Assembly: GCF_001264245.1 (NCBI RefSeq)
Contig: NZ_CP011339.1
Span: 4,154,001 to 4,218,000, forward strand
DNA length: 64,000 nucleotides
Direction of reading: 5' to 3'
Origin: Microcystis panniformis FACHB-1757
Lineage (GTDB): Bacteria > Cyanobacteriota > Cyanobacteriia > Cyanobacteriales > Microcystaceae
Shown here one piece after another: positions 46,240 to 55,154 of this stretch. A program made the translations under genes and the position numbers. Within the stretch, counting starts at the first letter, position 1; the number at the start of each line of letters is the position of its first letter. Under the pieces are notes generated by a model. That model ran no database searches, was not told the origin of the DNA, and saw nothing but the letters and a program-made list of their open reading frames with translations.

Positions 46240-47163
46240 ATGAGAGACGCTATTGATATTTTGATGGAAAATTTGAGCCAGAGCATCGTCGGCCAAACCG
46301 AATCGATTCGCATTGTGCTGGTGGCTTTACTCAGTGGTGGCCACGCTCTCCTCGAAGATGTCCCCGGAGTCGGCAAAACCCTCTTAGCTAAATCCTTAGC
46401 GCGTTCAATTAACGGTCGTTTCCAACGGGTACAATGCACCCCCGACCTCCTCCCCAGTGATATCACGGGAACCACGATTTGGAACCCCAACAGTCGCGAA
46501 TTTGAATTTATCCCCGGCCCCGCTTTTGCTAACGTCCTGTTGGCCGATGAAATCAACCGGGCCACCCCGCGCACTCAATCGGCACTTCTAGAAGTCATGG
46601 AAGAAAAACAAGTTACCGTCGATGGAGAAGCGCGGCCGGTCCCCCAACCCTTCTTTGTGATCGCCACCCAAAATCCGATCGAATATCAAGGCACTTTTCC
46701 GCTTCCAGAAGCGCAAATGGACCGTTTTGCCGTTTGCCTGAGTTTGGGTTATCCCAGCGCCACAGAAGAATTAACAATGTTACAGAGACAGCATTCTCAA
46801 GAGACGGTTAAATCCCTAGAAGCTTGTATTTCCCTAGAACAGGTGGGAGAATTGCAAAGATTAGTCAGTCTGGTCCAGGTAGCTCCCACTTTACAGCAAT
46901 ATATCGTCGATTTAGTCCGGGCTACCCGTGATCACGAAGATATTAGTTTAGGAGTCAGTCCCCGGGGTTGTGTGGTTTTGCAAAAAGCAGTTCAAGCTTA
47001 CGCTTTCCTCGAAGGTCGCGATTATGCTATCCCCGATGATGTTAAGTTAATTACTCCCTACGTCTTCTGCCATCGTCTGATTCCTAGTCACGGTCGTCAA
47101 GCTAAAGCGATCGTGGAAAGACTTCTGCAATCGGTGGCGATCGAGGATCGCATCTGTGCTTAA
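46240..47163 (+). CDS. MoxR-family AAA+ ATPase
   Basis: 307 residues from ATG at 46240 (MRDAIDILMENLSQSIVGQT). Walker A EDVPGVGKTLLAKSLA, Walker B VLLADEINRATPRTQSALLE, sensor 1 FVIATQNPIEYQGTFPLPEAQMDRF, and the MoxR lid domain. These ATPases assist assembly of metal centres or protein complexes, usually beside a VWA/DUF58 gene; no such partner is here. A TA-target MITE abuts its stop codon. Confidence 0.9.
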   Translation: MRDAIDILMENLSQSIVGQTESIRIVLVALLSGGHALLEDVPGVGKTLLAKSLARSINGRFQRVQCTPDLLPSDITGTTIWNPNSREFEFIPGPAFANVLLADEINRATPRTQSALLEVMEEKQVTVDGEARPVPQPFFVIATQNPIEYQGTFPLPEAQMDRFAVCLSLGYPSATEELTMLQRQHSQETVKSLEACISLEQVGELQRLVSLVQVAPTLQQYIVDLVRATRDHEDISLGVSPRGCVVLQKAVQAYAFLEGRDYAIPDDVKLITPYVFCHRLIPSHGRQAKAIVERLLQSVAIEDRICA

Positions 47164-47279
47164 GTAGGGAGGCACAATTATTTGTAGGATGGGTTAGCGG
47201 TAGCGTAACCCATGCGGGCGTTGGGTTTCATGCTTCAACCCAACCTACGTTCATCTTATATTTAATTCCACCCACCTAC
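47163..47279. mobile_element. TA-target MITE next to the moxR stop
   Basis: AGTAGGGAGGCACAATTATT to AATTCCACCCACCTAC, between TA dinucleotides, around an internal hairpin GTTGGGTTTCATGCTTCAACCC. The TAA stop of the ATPase supplies one of the target TAs. Confidence 0.65.
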
Positions 47280-47598
47280 TATTGAATAGTTACACAAGAA
47301 TCTTCCTCTCCGATCCCTCCTAACTACTGCAAAACCACCAACGCCGCCGCCGGAACAGTAATCAAAAGCGACTTTCCATTGCGCGCTTCCACCGTTACCG
47401 ACTGACCCACCCACACCGCATTTGGCGATCGCTAATTAGCTCGATTCCGCTCACATACAGAATAAGGTTTACAGCGAATTTTAAAAAGCTTCCCCTAAAA
47501 AATTCAACAAACGGTGAGTTTTCCCAGCGTCCCCCCTATTCTGAAAAAACTCACCAGAAGCCTTTATCTCGCCCCTCACACCTTATCGAATTGGTCTC
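47280..47598. other. Spacer with a possible gene remnant
   Basis: On the minus strand ~47325-47435 encodes PNAVWVGQSVTVEARNGKSL then LITVPAAALVVLQ and a stop, which reads like the end of a beta-rich carbohydrate-active protein. No start or remainder is present. Confidence 0.35.
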
Positions 47599-48510
47599 CT
47601 ATCCGAACTGTCCCGTATCGACCCACTCACTCTTGATTAGCGACCACCAATCAGTTGCCAGACCATCGAGGACGTACTTGTAGGGCAGCCAGCCGTAGCC
47701 AGCGCTTCCCCAGGCAGTCCCCCAGGAGTTGCGAATCAGCAAGGCACCGGTGGTTTCAATGCCACCGGCATTGGTGTTCTTGATCTTGAGGTTGTCGTCG
47801 TAACCAACTGCATCGATCGCGTGACCGCCTTCAACCCGTTCGCCCCGAGTCGGGTAAGGAATCTTGCCGGTCGTGTTGCCCTGACTGATAGAACTGTAAA
47901 CAGTAAAGCCAAACATCGAGGGCAGACCTTTCGACAATTCGGTTTTAATCCGAGCTAACAGTGCGTCTCTTGCCGTCCCGGGCGGATCGAGGCGGTAGTA
48001 GGAAATCGCCTGATAGCTTTGGGCAAAAGCGTAGCAGAATGCCGACGGCTCTTTGTCCAAATCAGCGATATTGTAGGGATAGTATTCTTCTGGTGGTACG
48101 CCAAACAAGGTGAGGGCGTACATTGTTGAGCGCAAGAATGCCCCCGTATCTCCCGTCCATTTGAGCAAGTTGCGCGTCACTTTGTAAAGAAAGAGGCGCG
48201 AGGCATCTATGTGTTTGCCAAAAGCTCGCCGCTCAAAATACTCCACCAGTCCGACCCCGGCGTGGGCCGTACAAGAACCGATAGTTTTTTGATCCTCCAT
48301 GGGGGAACACCACGGCCTCAAGTCCACGCTGGCTGGTAGCGCTGCTGGGGCAGATGTCGTTGCTCCCACTTTGGCCAGCATTTGCTTGACAGATGGCTGT
48401 CCCAAAGCTTGCAGTTTGGACGGTACGCGTTCAGATTGAAAAGTAACATCACGAATATCGGGATAGTCGGGCAACCATCCCATTGCAGGAATTACAAATG
48501 TTTCACTCAT
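47599..48510 (-). CDS. Papain-like (C1A) cysteine peptidase
   Basis: 303 residues. Oxyanion Gln and nucleophile Cys in MEDQKTIGSCTAHAGVGLVE, catalytic His in VEGGHAIDAVGYDD, and Asn in LIRNSWGTAWGSAGYG: all papain catalytic positions are present. VDLRPWCSP marks the mature start. There is no signal peptide and only a ~60-residue N-terminal region, short for a propeptide. The inhibitor gene ends 54 bases upstream on the same strand, pointing to joint control. Confidence 0.9.
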   Translation of the reverse strand: MSETFVIPAMGWLPDYPDIRDVTFQSERVPSKLQALGQPSVKQMLAKVGATTSAPAALPASVDLRPWCSPMEDQKTIGSCTAHAGVGLVEYFERRAFGKHIDASRLFLYKVTRNLLKWTGDTGAFLRSTMYALTLFGVPPEEYYPYNIADLDKEPSAFCYAFAQSYQAISYYRLDPPGTARDALLARIKTELSKGLPSMFGFTVYSSISQGNTTGKIPYPTRGERVEGGHAIDAVGYDDNLKIKNTNAGGIETTGALLIRNSWGTAWGSAGYGWLPYKYVLDGLATDWWSLIKSEWVDTGQFG

Positions 48511-48564
48511 TTTTCCTTTCCTCCTAAGTCGTTACTCACTGGCCCTTGGCTATCTGAGAAGCCT

Positions 48565-49011
48565 TTACTCTCGGACTTGGAGCGTGACAGTAAATCGTTC
48601 GACAATTGACGGTTCTCCTTGCCACTCTCGCCAAAGCTTAAGCCTTAGTTGGTCTATCCCAGCCCGTTGCGCTTTAAAGGTCAGGATTCTCTGACCGCCC
48701 CCGCCGACTCTCGACTCTATGGCAGGTACATACTCAGAGGCCTGCAGCTTCACTAAATCGCTCCCGACACCACCGACCGCCCACTGAAAGCCAGTGGTGG
48801 GATTCTCGTCGAGGGACAGTAGCAGCAGGTCGTTGACCTGCATGGTGATGGATTTGCCGTTGTCAGTGCGAGTAAGGGTTAGCATTGTATCTTGACCGTT
48901 CCCTCCTTTCGGGTTCCACTCTGTCGCCCCACAGCCCTGGGAAAAGACCGGGGAAAGCACGAGGATTAGAGTTATGACAATCGCCACGGCCCACTTAAGA
49001 GAACGATCCAT
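48565..49011 (-). CDS. Chagasin-type (I42) cysteine protease inhibitor, exported
   Basis: 148 residues. Signal segment WAVAIVITLILVLSPVFS followed by GCG. The three chagasin loops are visible: NPTTGFQWAV, RVGGGGQRILTFKA, and LWREW (the RPW-type loop). I42 inhibitors block papain-like enzymes by wedging these loops into the active site. It precedes the C1A peptidase gene and is very probably its partner. Confidence 0.85.
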   Translation of the reverse strand: MDRSLKWAVAIVITLILVLSPVFSQGCGATEWNPKGGNGQDTMLTLTRTDNGKSITMQVNDLLLLSLDENPTTGFQWAVGGVGSDLVKLQASEYVPAIESRVGGGGQRILTFKAQRAGIDQLRLKLWREWQGEPSIVERFTVTLQVRE

Positions 49012-49275
49012 TATTTTCCTCCCTCGTCTCTATAACGGCCACAGGGATTTACTCTCGTTATTGCAGTTAGGAAATCGCGCCAAGCGCAGAACAAACTGGG
49101 AAACGATCTAATTTAATTATCTCTTGCTTTGGCCACCGAGAGATGGTAGGATGGAAGATTTGTGATTTTTCTTAATAATCCCCCTCGCCTACGCCTACAC
49201 GAGATTCAAATACCCTTCAGAGCAGCCCTATCCGTAATTTGAAATAACTCCTCAATGCTCCCCCATTTCGCCCCC

Positions 49276-50697
49276 CTAGAGGAGAGAATTGCCACGATCA
49301 AAACCTCTAGCAGGGGAATAACAACGACTAGCAATTAAACCCAAAACTAACCACCAGAGGGTACTAACTTGGGGACGATACCAAACTGTATCAAAGAAAC
49401 CGTGGGCAAGAATTCCGGCCATAGCGGCAATTGCCCCGATTAACCAAAAGCCTTGACTGTCCATTTTATCGCGTAAAAGTTTAATTTGATGGATGCCTTG
49501 GCCGATAGTTGTAACTAATAACCAGAGGAAACAGGTAAAACCAATGATTCCCGTTTCTACCATGATTTCTAATACCACAGAATAGGCACTTAAAGCCGTG
49601 TATTTTGGCTTCATGAATAGGGGGTAAATTTTCTTAAAAGCATCATTACCCGGTCCGATGCCCAAAAGCGGATAAGTTTGAATCATGCGAATAACTGCAT
49701 CCCAAACATTAATCCGAAAGTTATTACTACTATCTCCTCGGCCGGCGAAAATACTCATCACCCGAATTCGCATCGGCTCCACCAATAAAATCGCCCCTAA
49801 AACCACCACGGCTAAACCCCCTAAAATTAAGGGTAAAAGCCAGGTTTGCCAAAATAACGGTAGATAATTTTTGAACCAATAAAATAATAGCAATAAGAAG
49901 ACAATTCCTAAGACCATCAAACCAATCCAACCGCCACGACTCTCGGTAAAAAATAAACAAGCGGCATTGGCTAAAGTTAGTAAAGCCGCTAAAATTTTCG
50001 GTAGCCATCCCTGCCACACAAATAATGCCGCACCGCTAAAAGCAATACCGGGGAATAAATAACTAGCTAATAAATTAGGATTACCGAGATAACTATAAAC
50101 CCTAGTATCCCCCGCTAATTCTGAAGTAGGATCGTTCCAAGTTGCTAACTGTTCCGCGCCAAAAATTTGCTGACGAATGCCGTAAACGCTCACTGCTAAA
50201 GCGGTTAAAACTAAAGTAGTCAGAATCCAATTTGTTAGGCGTGGCGAGCGCATAATTCGGGCAGTAAAGGCAAAAAAGATGAGATTGAGAGTTAATTTAA
50301 TTAATCCTTCCAAAGCTGCGGTTTTAACGGGAGAAAAAGCCGTGGAAACCGTGGCAATTCCCCAGTATAAAAGCACTAAAAGGTGAATCGGTGTCACCCC
50401 GATTTTGCCTTCATCCACAAGGGTTAAGAGTAGCCAATAACCCGCTATTGCTAACAGCAAAAAACCGATTTGACTGGTGGAGAAAAACGGCGCAGTGGCG
50501 ATAAGGAGAGAGATTAACAGCGCACCCATCAGTTCTGTCCACTCCACAAACCAGCTACCCTGTCGCCATTGACTAAAAAGTCCGACTAAACGATGCAGAT
50601 AGCTATATTTTGACCAAGAAGCAGGGGAAAAGTTCAGTAGAGTGATTTGTTTCCAAAAAGCATTCATAGGGTTTTTAGTTGCGGTTGTCACCGGCAA
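49276..50697 (-). CDS. ictB: IctB-family putative bicarbonate transport protein
   Basis: 473 residues with about eleven membrane helices and the O-antigen-ligase/Wzy_C-like large loop (TESRGGWIGLMVLGIVF, FRINVWDAVIRMIQTYPLLG, GIGPGNDAFKKIYPLFMKPK). This matches cyanobacterial IctB, reported to help inorganic carbon accumulation, although its molecular activity is debated. It is alone on its strand; the adjacent decarboxylase is a separate unit. Confidence 0.85.
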   Translation of the reverse strand: MPVTTATKNPMNAFWKQITLLNFSPASWSKYSYLHRLVGLFSQWRQGSWFVEWTELMGALLISLLIATAPFFSTSQIGFLLLAIAGYWLLLTLVDEGKIGVTPIHLLVLLYWGIATVSTAFSPVKTAALEGLIKLTLNLIFFAFTARIMRSPRLTNWILTTLVLTALAVSVYGIRQQIFGAEQLATWNDPTSELAGDTRVYSYLGNPNLLASYLFPGIAFSGAALFVWQGWLPKILAALLTLANAACLFFTESRGGWIGLMVLGIVFLLLLFYWFKNYLPLFWQTWLLPLILGGLAVVVLGAILLVEPMRIRVMSIFAGRGDSSNNFRINVWDAVIRMIQTYPLLGIGPGNDAFKKIYPLFMKPKYTALSAYSVVLEIMVETGIIGFTCFLWLLVTTIGQGIHQIKLLRDKMDSQGFWLIGAIAAMAGILAHGFFDTVWYRPQVSTLWWLVLGLIASRCYSPARGFDRGNSLL

Positions 50698-50811
50698 ACT
50701 TTGATTAAGATACCGATTGTATCTTAATTGTTGACTCTTGGGAGCGAAAAGAGTTTCAGTCTGGTGTCTTAGGGCAGCTCCACACAGTCAAAACCTAATA
50801 GCATAACCAGT

Positions 50812-52455
50812 CTAGGCATGGGGTGAACGTAAAGCTTGACCTAAACGAGTTAAGCCTTGGGAACAGTCAAAACGATCGAGATGTACTTCAATAAATGATA
50901 GGCGATCGATGTTACCCTGGGCAATCGATAAAGCCTTTTCTAATTCCCCTTCTGTCCTGACTTGACAACTCCAACTTTCCCCGTTAAATACTGCTGGTAA
51001 TTGATGATATTTCCACGGTTGTAGATCATTATAAATATTATCCTGAATTACCCGCTCGATCGTGTAACCATCGTTATTAATTAAAAAGATAATTGGATTG
51101 AGATGGTGACGGATAATTGTCGAAAGTTCTTGGGCAGTCATTTGAAAAGCACCATCACCCACAAAGACGATAGGACGAGTATTTGGTGCGGCAAAAGCTA
51201 CTCCTAAACAGGCGGGAATTGAATAACCAATAGAGAGATAAAATGCTTGACCGATAAAGTCGGTTTTTTGAGGCATTAATAAATCAATTGTGGCAATAAT
51301 TGCATCCCCCGTATCGGAAATAACAAAAGATTCTTGAGCGATAAAATGATTCATTCGCTCATAAAAACGAGCATTAGTTAATTTTTGCTCTGGCACGGCG
51401 ATGAATTCTAAATTCTTCAATTCGGCCGCAGGTTTAATCTCTAGTGTAGCCGCTTCTTTGTGACTTAGCTTATTAATTAAACCCTCGATAAAATCCCCTA
51501 GGAATACTGGTTGATAGAAGTGATGTTTAATCTTGATCTTCTCGGAATTGGCATTAATCAAATTATTGGGATTTAAATTAGCCGTAAATCCGCCTAAATT
51601 CATATCGGACATGATCGCCCCTAAACAGAGGACACAATCGGCATTTTCCACCCGTTGACTAACGTATTCGCGACTTAATGCCCCCACATAAGTGCCGATA
51701 AATTGCGGCTGCATTTCCGAAATTGACGACTTACCTAAAATAGTGGTGGCTAAGGGATAACCCGTTACTTCTAAAAGTTTCAGCAACTTATCCTGGAGTT
51801 TAAACCGATGGAATTCTACCCCCGCTAAAATAATTGGTTTTTCCGCTTTTTCTAATAAAAAAACCGCTTCTTCAATGGCTTCTTCTAAAGCGGCGGTATC
51901 CGTAAGATTATCGGTTAAATAAATTGGATTTTCTGAGGGGATACAGGGACGATAGACCAGATCCCGGGGAATTTCGATATACACGGGACGTTTGTGATGC
52001 AAACAAGCTGCTAAAGTTTGATCGATTTGACTGGCAGCTTGGGTGGAATTAGTGAGAATAACCGAGGCAACCGTGGCTTTTTCCATGATCGAAAATTGCA
52101 GATTATAATCGCCCGTGGTGTGGTGTAATAATAAATTATCCCGGCGAATCGAGCGATCGGAAGCCCCACTAATCACCACCAAGGGAACTCTTTCAGCGTA
52201 AGCACCGACCACAGCATTAACGAGGCTAAATCCCCCGACTCCGTAGGTGACACAGACAGCGCCCATACCTTTGACTCGCGCGTAGGCATCGGCGGCATAA
52301 CCTGCGTTAAGCTCATTACAGGTGCAAACTAATTCGATCGGACTTTTCAGCAAAACATCCATCAAATCGAGGACATAATCCCCTGGCACCCCAAAAATAT
52401 GATTAACCCCTAAATTATGGAGACGCTGGCATAAATATTCGCCGATGGTGATCAT
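50812..52455 (-). CDS. Thiamine-diphosphate alpha-keto acid decarboxylase (pyruvate/indolepyruvate type)
   Basis: 547 residues from ATG at 52455, which has AGGAG 8 bases upstream; a longer frame to 52524 lacks family sequence. N-terminal Pyr domain with catalytic Glu (CTCNELNAGYAADAYA) and the HH motif LLLHHTTGDYN; C-terminal PP domain with the ThDP/Mg motif FVGDGAFQMTAQELSTIIRH ... INNDGYTIE. It would convert pyruvate or indolepyruvate to the aldehyde plus CO2. Substrate cannot be fixed from sequence. Confidence 0.88.
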   Translation of the reverse strand: MITIGEYLCQRLHNLGVNHIFGVPGDYVLDLMDVLLKSPIELVCTCNELNAGYAADAYARVKGMGAVCVTYGVGGFSLVNAVVGAYAERVPLVVISGASDRSIRRDNLLLHHTTGDYNLQFSIMEKATVASVILTNSTQAASQIDQTLAACLHHKRPVYIEIPRDLVYRPCIPSENPIYLTDNLTDTAALEEAIEEAVFLLEKAEKPIILAGVEFHRFKLQDKLLKLLEVTGYPLATTILGKSSISEMQPQFIGTYVGALSREYVSQRVENADCVLCLGAIMSDMNLGGFTANLNPNNLINANSEKIKIKHHFYQPVFLGDFIEGLINKLSHKEAATLEIKPAAELKNLEFIAVPEQKLTNARFYERMNHFIAQESFVISDTGDAIIATIDLLMPQKTDFIGQAFYLSIGYSIPACLGVAFAAPNTRPIVFVGDGAFQMTAQELSTIIRHHLNPIIFLINNDGYTIERVIQDNIYNDLQPWKYHQLPAVFNGESWSCQVRTEGELEKALSIAQGNIDRLSFIEVHLDRFDCSQGLTRLGQALRSPHA

Positions 52456-52524
52456 AGCAATTTTCTCCTGGTGTGTTGGCACTTTCACGCCGATCATAAC
52501 GATTTTTTCAAAAAATAGGCTCAT

Positions 52525-52829
52525 GCCCAGTAATGAACTAGAAAGTAAAAATCAGCAGACTTTAATTAAGTAGCTGTTTGCAATTAAATAGAAGATAGGT
52601 TTTGCACTCGATCCCCCCTGCCCCCCTTAATAAGGGGGGTGCCGACAGGCGGGGGGATCTTAGAGTTTTTTCCGCAGACCCTAATTATATCTAGCGCTGG
52701 TGATCAATGCTATAGTATAAAATCTGGGGTTTTTCTCTTGGGTGTAAAAAAATATCTGCGGCACTTTTTCAGGTATAATTTTTACAGGAGATTCCCTAAA
52801 ACTTTCGACTTAAATAAGGCTGACTGTTA
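52525..52829. other. Spacer upstream of dndD with repeat hairpins
   Basis: Contains CCCCCCTTAATAAGGGGGG-type hairpins (52622-52640) inside a mosaic whose edges resemble two MITE families (AAGTAGCTG at ~52568 and CCGCAGACCC at ~52671). The dndD promoter must lie in or after this. Confidence 0.5.
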
Positions 52830-54815
52830 ATGATTTTTACTGAATTAGTTTTGCAAAATTTCGGTCCCTACGCCGGTCGTCAAGTGATTAATTTACGTCC
52901 CGAAAAAGACAACAATCCCTGTCCGATTATCCTTTTGGGAGGCATGAATGGGGGCGGTAAAACTACTTTAATGGATGCGATTCGTTTGGCTTTGTACGGT
53001 GCGCGGGCCAAGTGTTCTACTCGCAATAATTTAAGTTATGCCGAGTTTCTCAGTCAAGCAGTTAATAATCAAGCTTCCCTCATCGATCAAGCTAGAATTG
53101 AACTGGCTTTTGAACATCTAGTTAATGAACAATGGCGACAATATCGTATCGTTAGATACTGGACAAAACAGCCCAAAGATGGTAAGGATACCCTCGGTAT
53201 TTTAGATGAGGATTGGCCCGATCCTGCCTTAGCTAATACTTGGGATGAATATATTGAAACTTTATTACCTTTGGGTATTTCTAACCTCTTTTTATTTGAT
53301 GGGGAACAGGTAAAAGAATTGGCAGAACAGGATGTACCTCCTGACAGCGTTAAGGATTCGATGCAGACTTTATTAGGGTTAGAATTAGCGGAAAGATTAG
53401 CCGTTGATCTCGATATTTTAGCTAGTCGCAAGCGCCGGTTACTAGCAGCAGAAAATGAACTGGCAACTATTGAAGCGATCGAGAAAAAATTAGCCCAGTA
53501 CCAAGAAGATTTAGAATTGGCTAGGCAAGAGATGGAAACTCAACAAAAAAATTTAGATGTGGTTAGAAATGATTTTGATGCAGTCTCGGATAAATTTCGC
53601 ATTGATGGCGGCAAAATTGCCGCCGAAAGAAGTCAATTAGAGATCAGAAAAAAGGAGGTAGATAAAAAGTTAGATAACCAGAGGGAATACTTAGGTCAAT
53701 TAGCGGGAGAATTATTACCATTAAAGTTAATTTTTCCTCTCCTAGAAGCGGCTAAAATTCAGGGAGAAAAAGAGCTACAATTTCAATCAGCTAAGGTCGC
53801 TCAATCGGTTTTAGAATCCAGAGATAAAAAGTTACTTGCTTATTTAGAACAACTGAATTTAACTTTAGAACAATTAGAGAATATTAGAGAATTTTTAGAG
53901 CAAGAAAATCAGTTTTTAGCTGAGGATAGCGATTCTTTGATTACTCCTTACTTAGATCTAGACGAGGAGGCGATCGAGTTATTAAATCGAGTCTTAACCC
54001 ATCAATTACCGGCACAAATTAACCTCGCTCATCAAGCAATAGAACAATTAAGAAATCTGGAAGCTGACTTAGATAATTTAGAGCGAGAATTAGCAGTAGC
54101 AGCCTCTCCCGAAGAATACGAAACCCTGAGTAATAACTTAAAAACCGCTCAGAAAAAGTATCTAAATGCTCAAGCGGAATACGAGCAAAGCCACAAAAAT
54201 TATGAGGAAATCAAAAAGAAAATTGAGAAAACTAAAAAAGAATTATTTGCCTACAGTGAGAAAGCTTTAGAATCGCAAAGTAACGAACATATCGTCAACG
54301 CTATTGTCAAAGCACAGCAAACTTTAAAAGTATTTAAAGAACGCTTAACTTTAAAAAAATTAAATAGATTAGAGGGAGAAGTGGCGGAATGTTTTCGTTA
54401 TTTATTGCATAAGTCCGATCTGGTGCAGAAAATAGCGATCGATGCTGATACTTTTGGTCTATCTCTCTTTGGTCCCGATGGACAAAATGTGCCTAAACAC
54501 CGTCTTTCTGCCGGAGAAAAACAACTATTAGCGATCGCTTTTTTGTGGGGATTAGCGCGAGTCTCCGGACGAGATTTACCCATCGCTATCGATACACCCC
54601 TCGGACGTTTAGATTCTTCCCATCGCCATAATTTAGTTGAACGTTATTTTCCCGCCGCTTCCTCTCAAGTCATCCTCCTCTCTACCGATACAGAAATTGG
54701 AGAAAATGAGCTACTCTTATTAGAAGAACAGGAAGTAATCGCCAGAAAATACCTGCTAGAATACAATTCCCAACAACGTCAAACCACTATTCACCCCGAC
54801 CGCTACTTTTGGTAA
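52830..54815 (+). CDS. dndD: DNA sulfur modification protein DndD (SMC-like ATPase)
   Basis: 661 residues. Walker A ILLGGMNGGGKTTLMDAIRL, DndD-typical LFLFDGEQVKELAEQ, a ~300-residue coiled coil (residues ~200-500), the ABC signature HRLSAGEKQLLAIAFLWG and Walker B LPIAIDTPLGRLDSSHRHN. DndD supplies ATPase activity in phosphorothioate DNA modification. Complete in length. dndC and dndB are not adjacent and dndE is ~51 kb away on the other strand. Confidence 0.92.
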   Translation: MIFTELVLQNFGPYAGRQVINLRPEKDNNPCPIILLGGMNGGGKTTLMDAIRLALYGARAKCSTRNNLSYAEFLSQAVNNQASLIDQARIELAFEHLVNEQWRQYRIVRYWTKQPKDGKDTLGILDEDWPDPALANTWDEYIETLLPLGISNLFLFDGEQVKELAEQDVPPDSVKDSMQTLLGLELAERLAVDLDILASRKRRLLAAENELATIEAIEKKLAQYQEDLELARQEMETQQKNLDVVRNDFDAVSDKFRIDGGKIAAERSQLEIRKKEVDKKLDNQREYLGQLAGELLPLKLIFPLLEAAKIQGEKELQFQSAKVAQSVLESRDKKLLAYLEQLNLTLEQLENIREFLEQENQFLAEDSDSLITPYLDLDEEAIELLNRVLTHQLPAQINLAHQAIEQLRNLEADLDNLERELAVAASPEEYETLSNNLKTAQKKYLNAQAEYEQSHKNYEEIKKKIEKTKKELFAYSEKALESQSNEHIVNAIVKAQQTLKVFKERLTLKKLNRLEGEVAECFRYLLHKSDLVQKIAIDADTFGLSLFGPDGQNVPKHRLSAGEKQLLAIAFLWGLARVSGRDLPIAIDTPLGRLDSSHRHNLVERYFPAASSQVILLSTDTEIGENELLLLEEQEVIARKYLLEYNSQQRQTTIHPDRYFW

Positions 54816-55154
54816 GATTATGACTGAGATAAATTCCCACGAAATCCTCGCCCAATTAACTTGAGACATCGGGTATTACTTCCAATTTTATCACTCAATC
54901 CAAGCCTTTGGGGGGGGGGAGAGTCGGGTCTCTGGGTTCTTAATGGAGACATTGAGAATCTAAGCCGTCTCGTCGAAGCAAGGAATTTCTAACAGCAATG
55001 TGGAAAGAATCCCCCGTCACAGCCTAGCTTGACGGTGGGAGTATGTCAACTGACTTGACAGTCAAACAACCCCACTCGCTTTTTGTTGCTCTACTTTGGG
55101 GTAGGATTCAAGAGCGCTGTTTAGGGATAAATGACTGTTCCTCGGCGCTATTGT
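54816..55154. other. Spacer after dndD
   Basis: A 14-codon frame (MTEINSHEILAQLT) at 54820-54864 may be a gene remnant. A 40-bp repeat at ~54872-54911 (ACTTCCAATTTTATCACTCA, then ATCCAAGCCTTTGGGGG) is inverted relative to 2063-2102. Small dyads follow. Confidence 0.6.
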
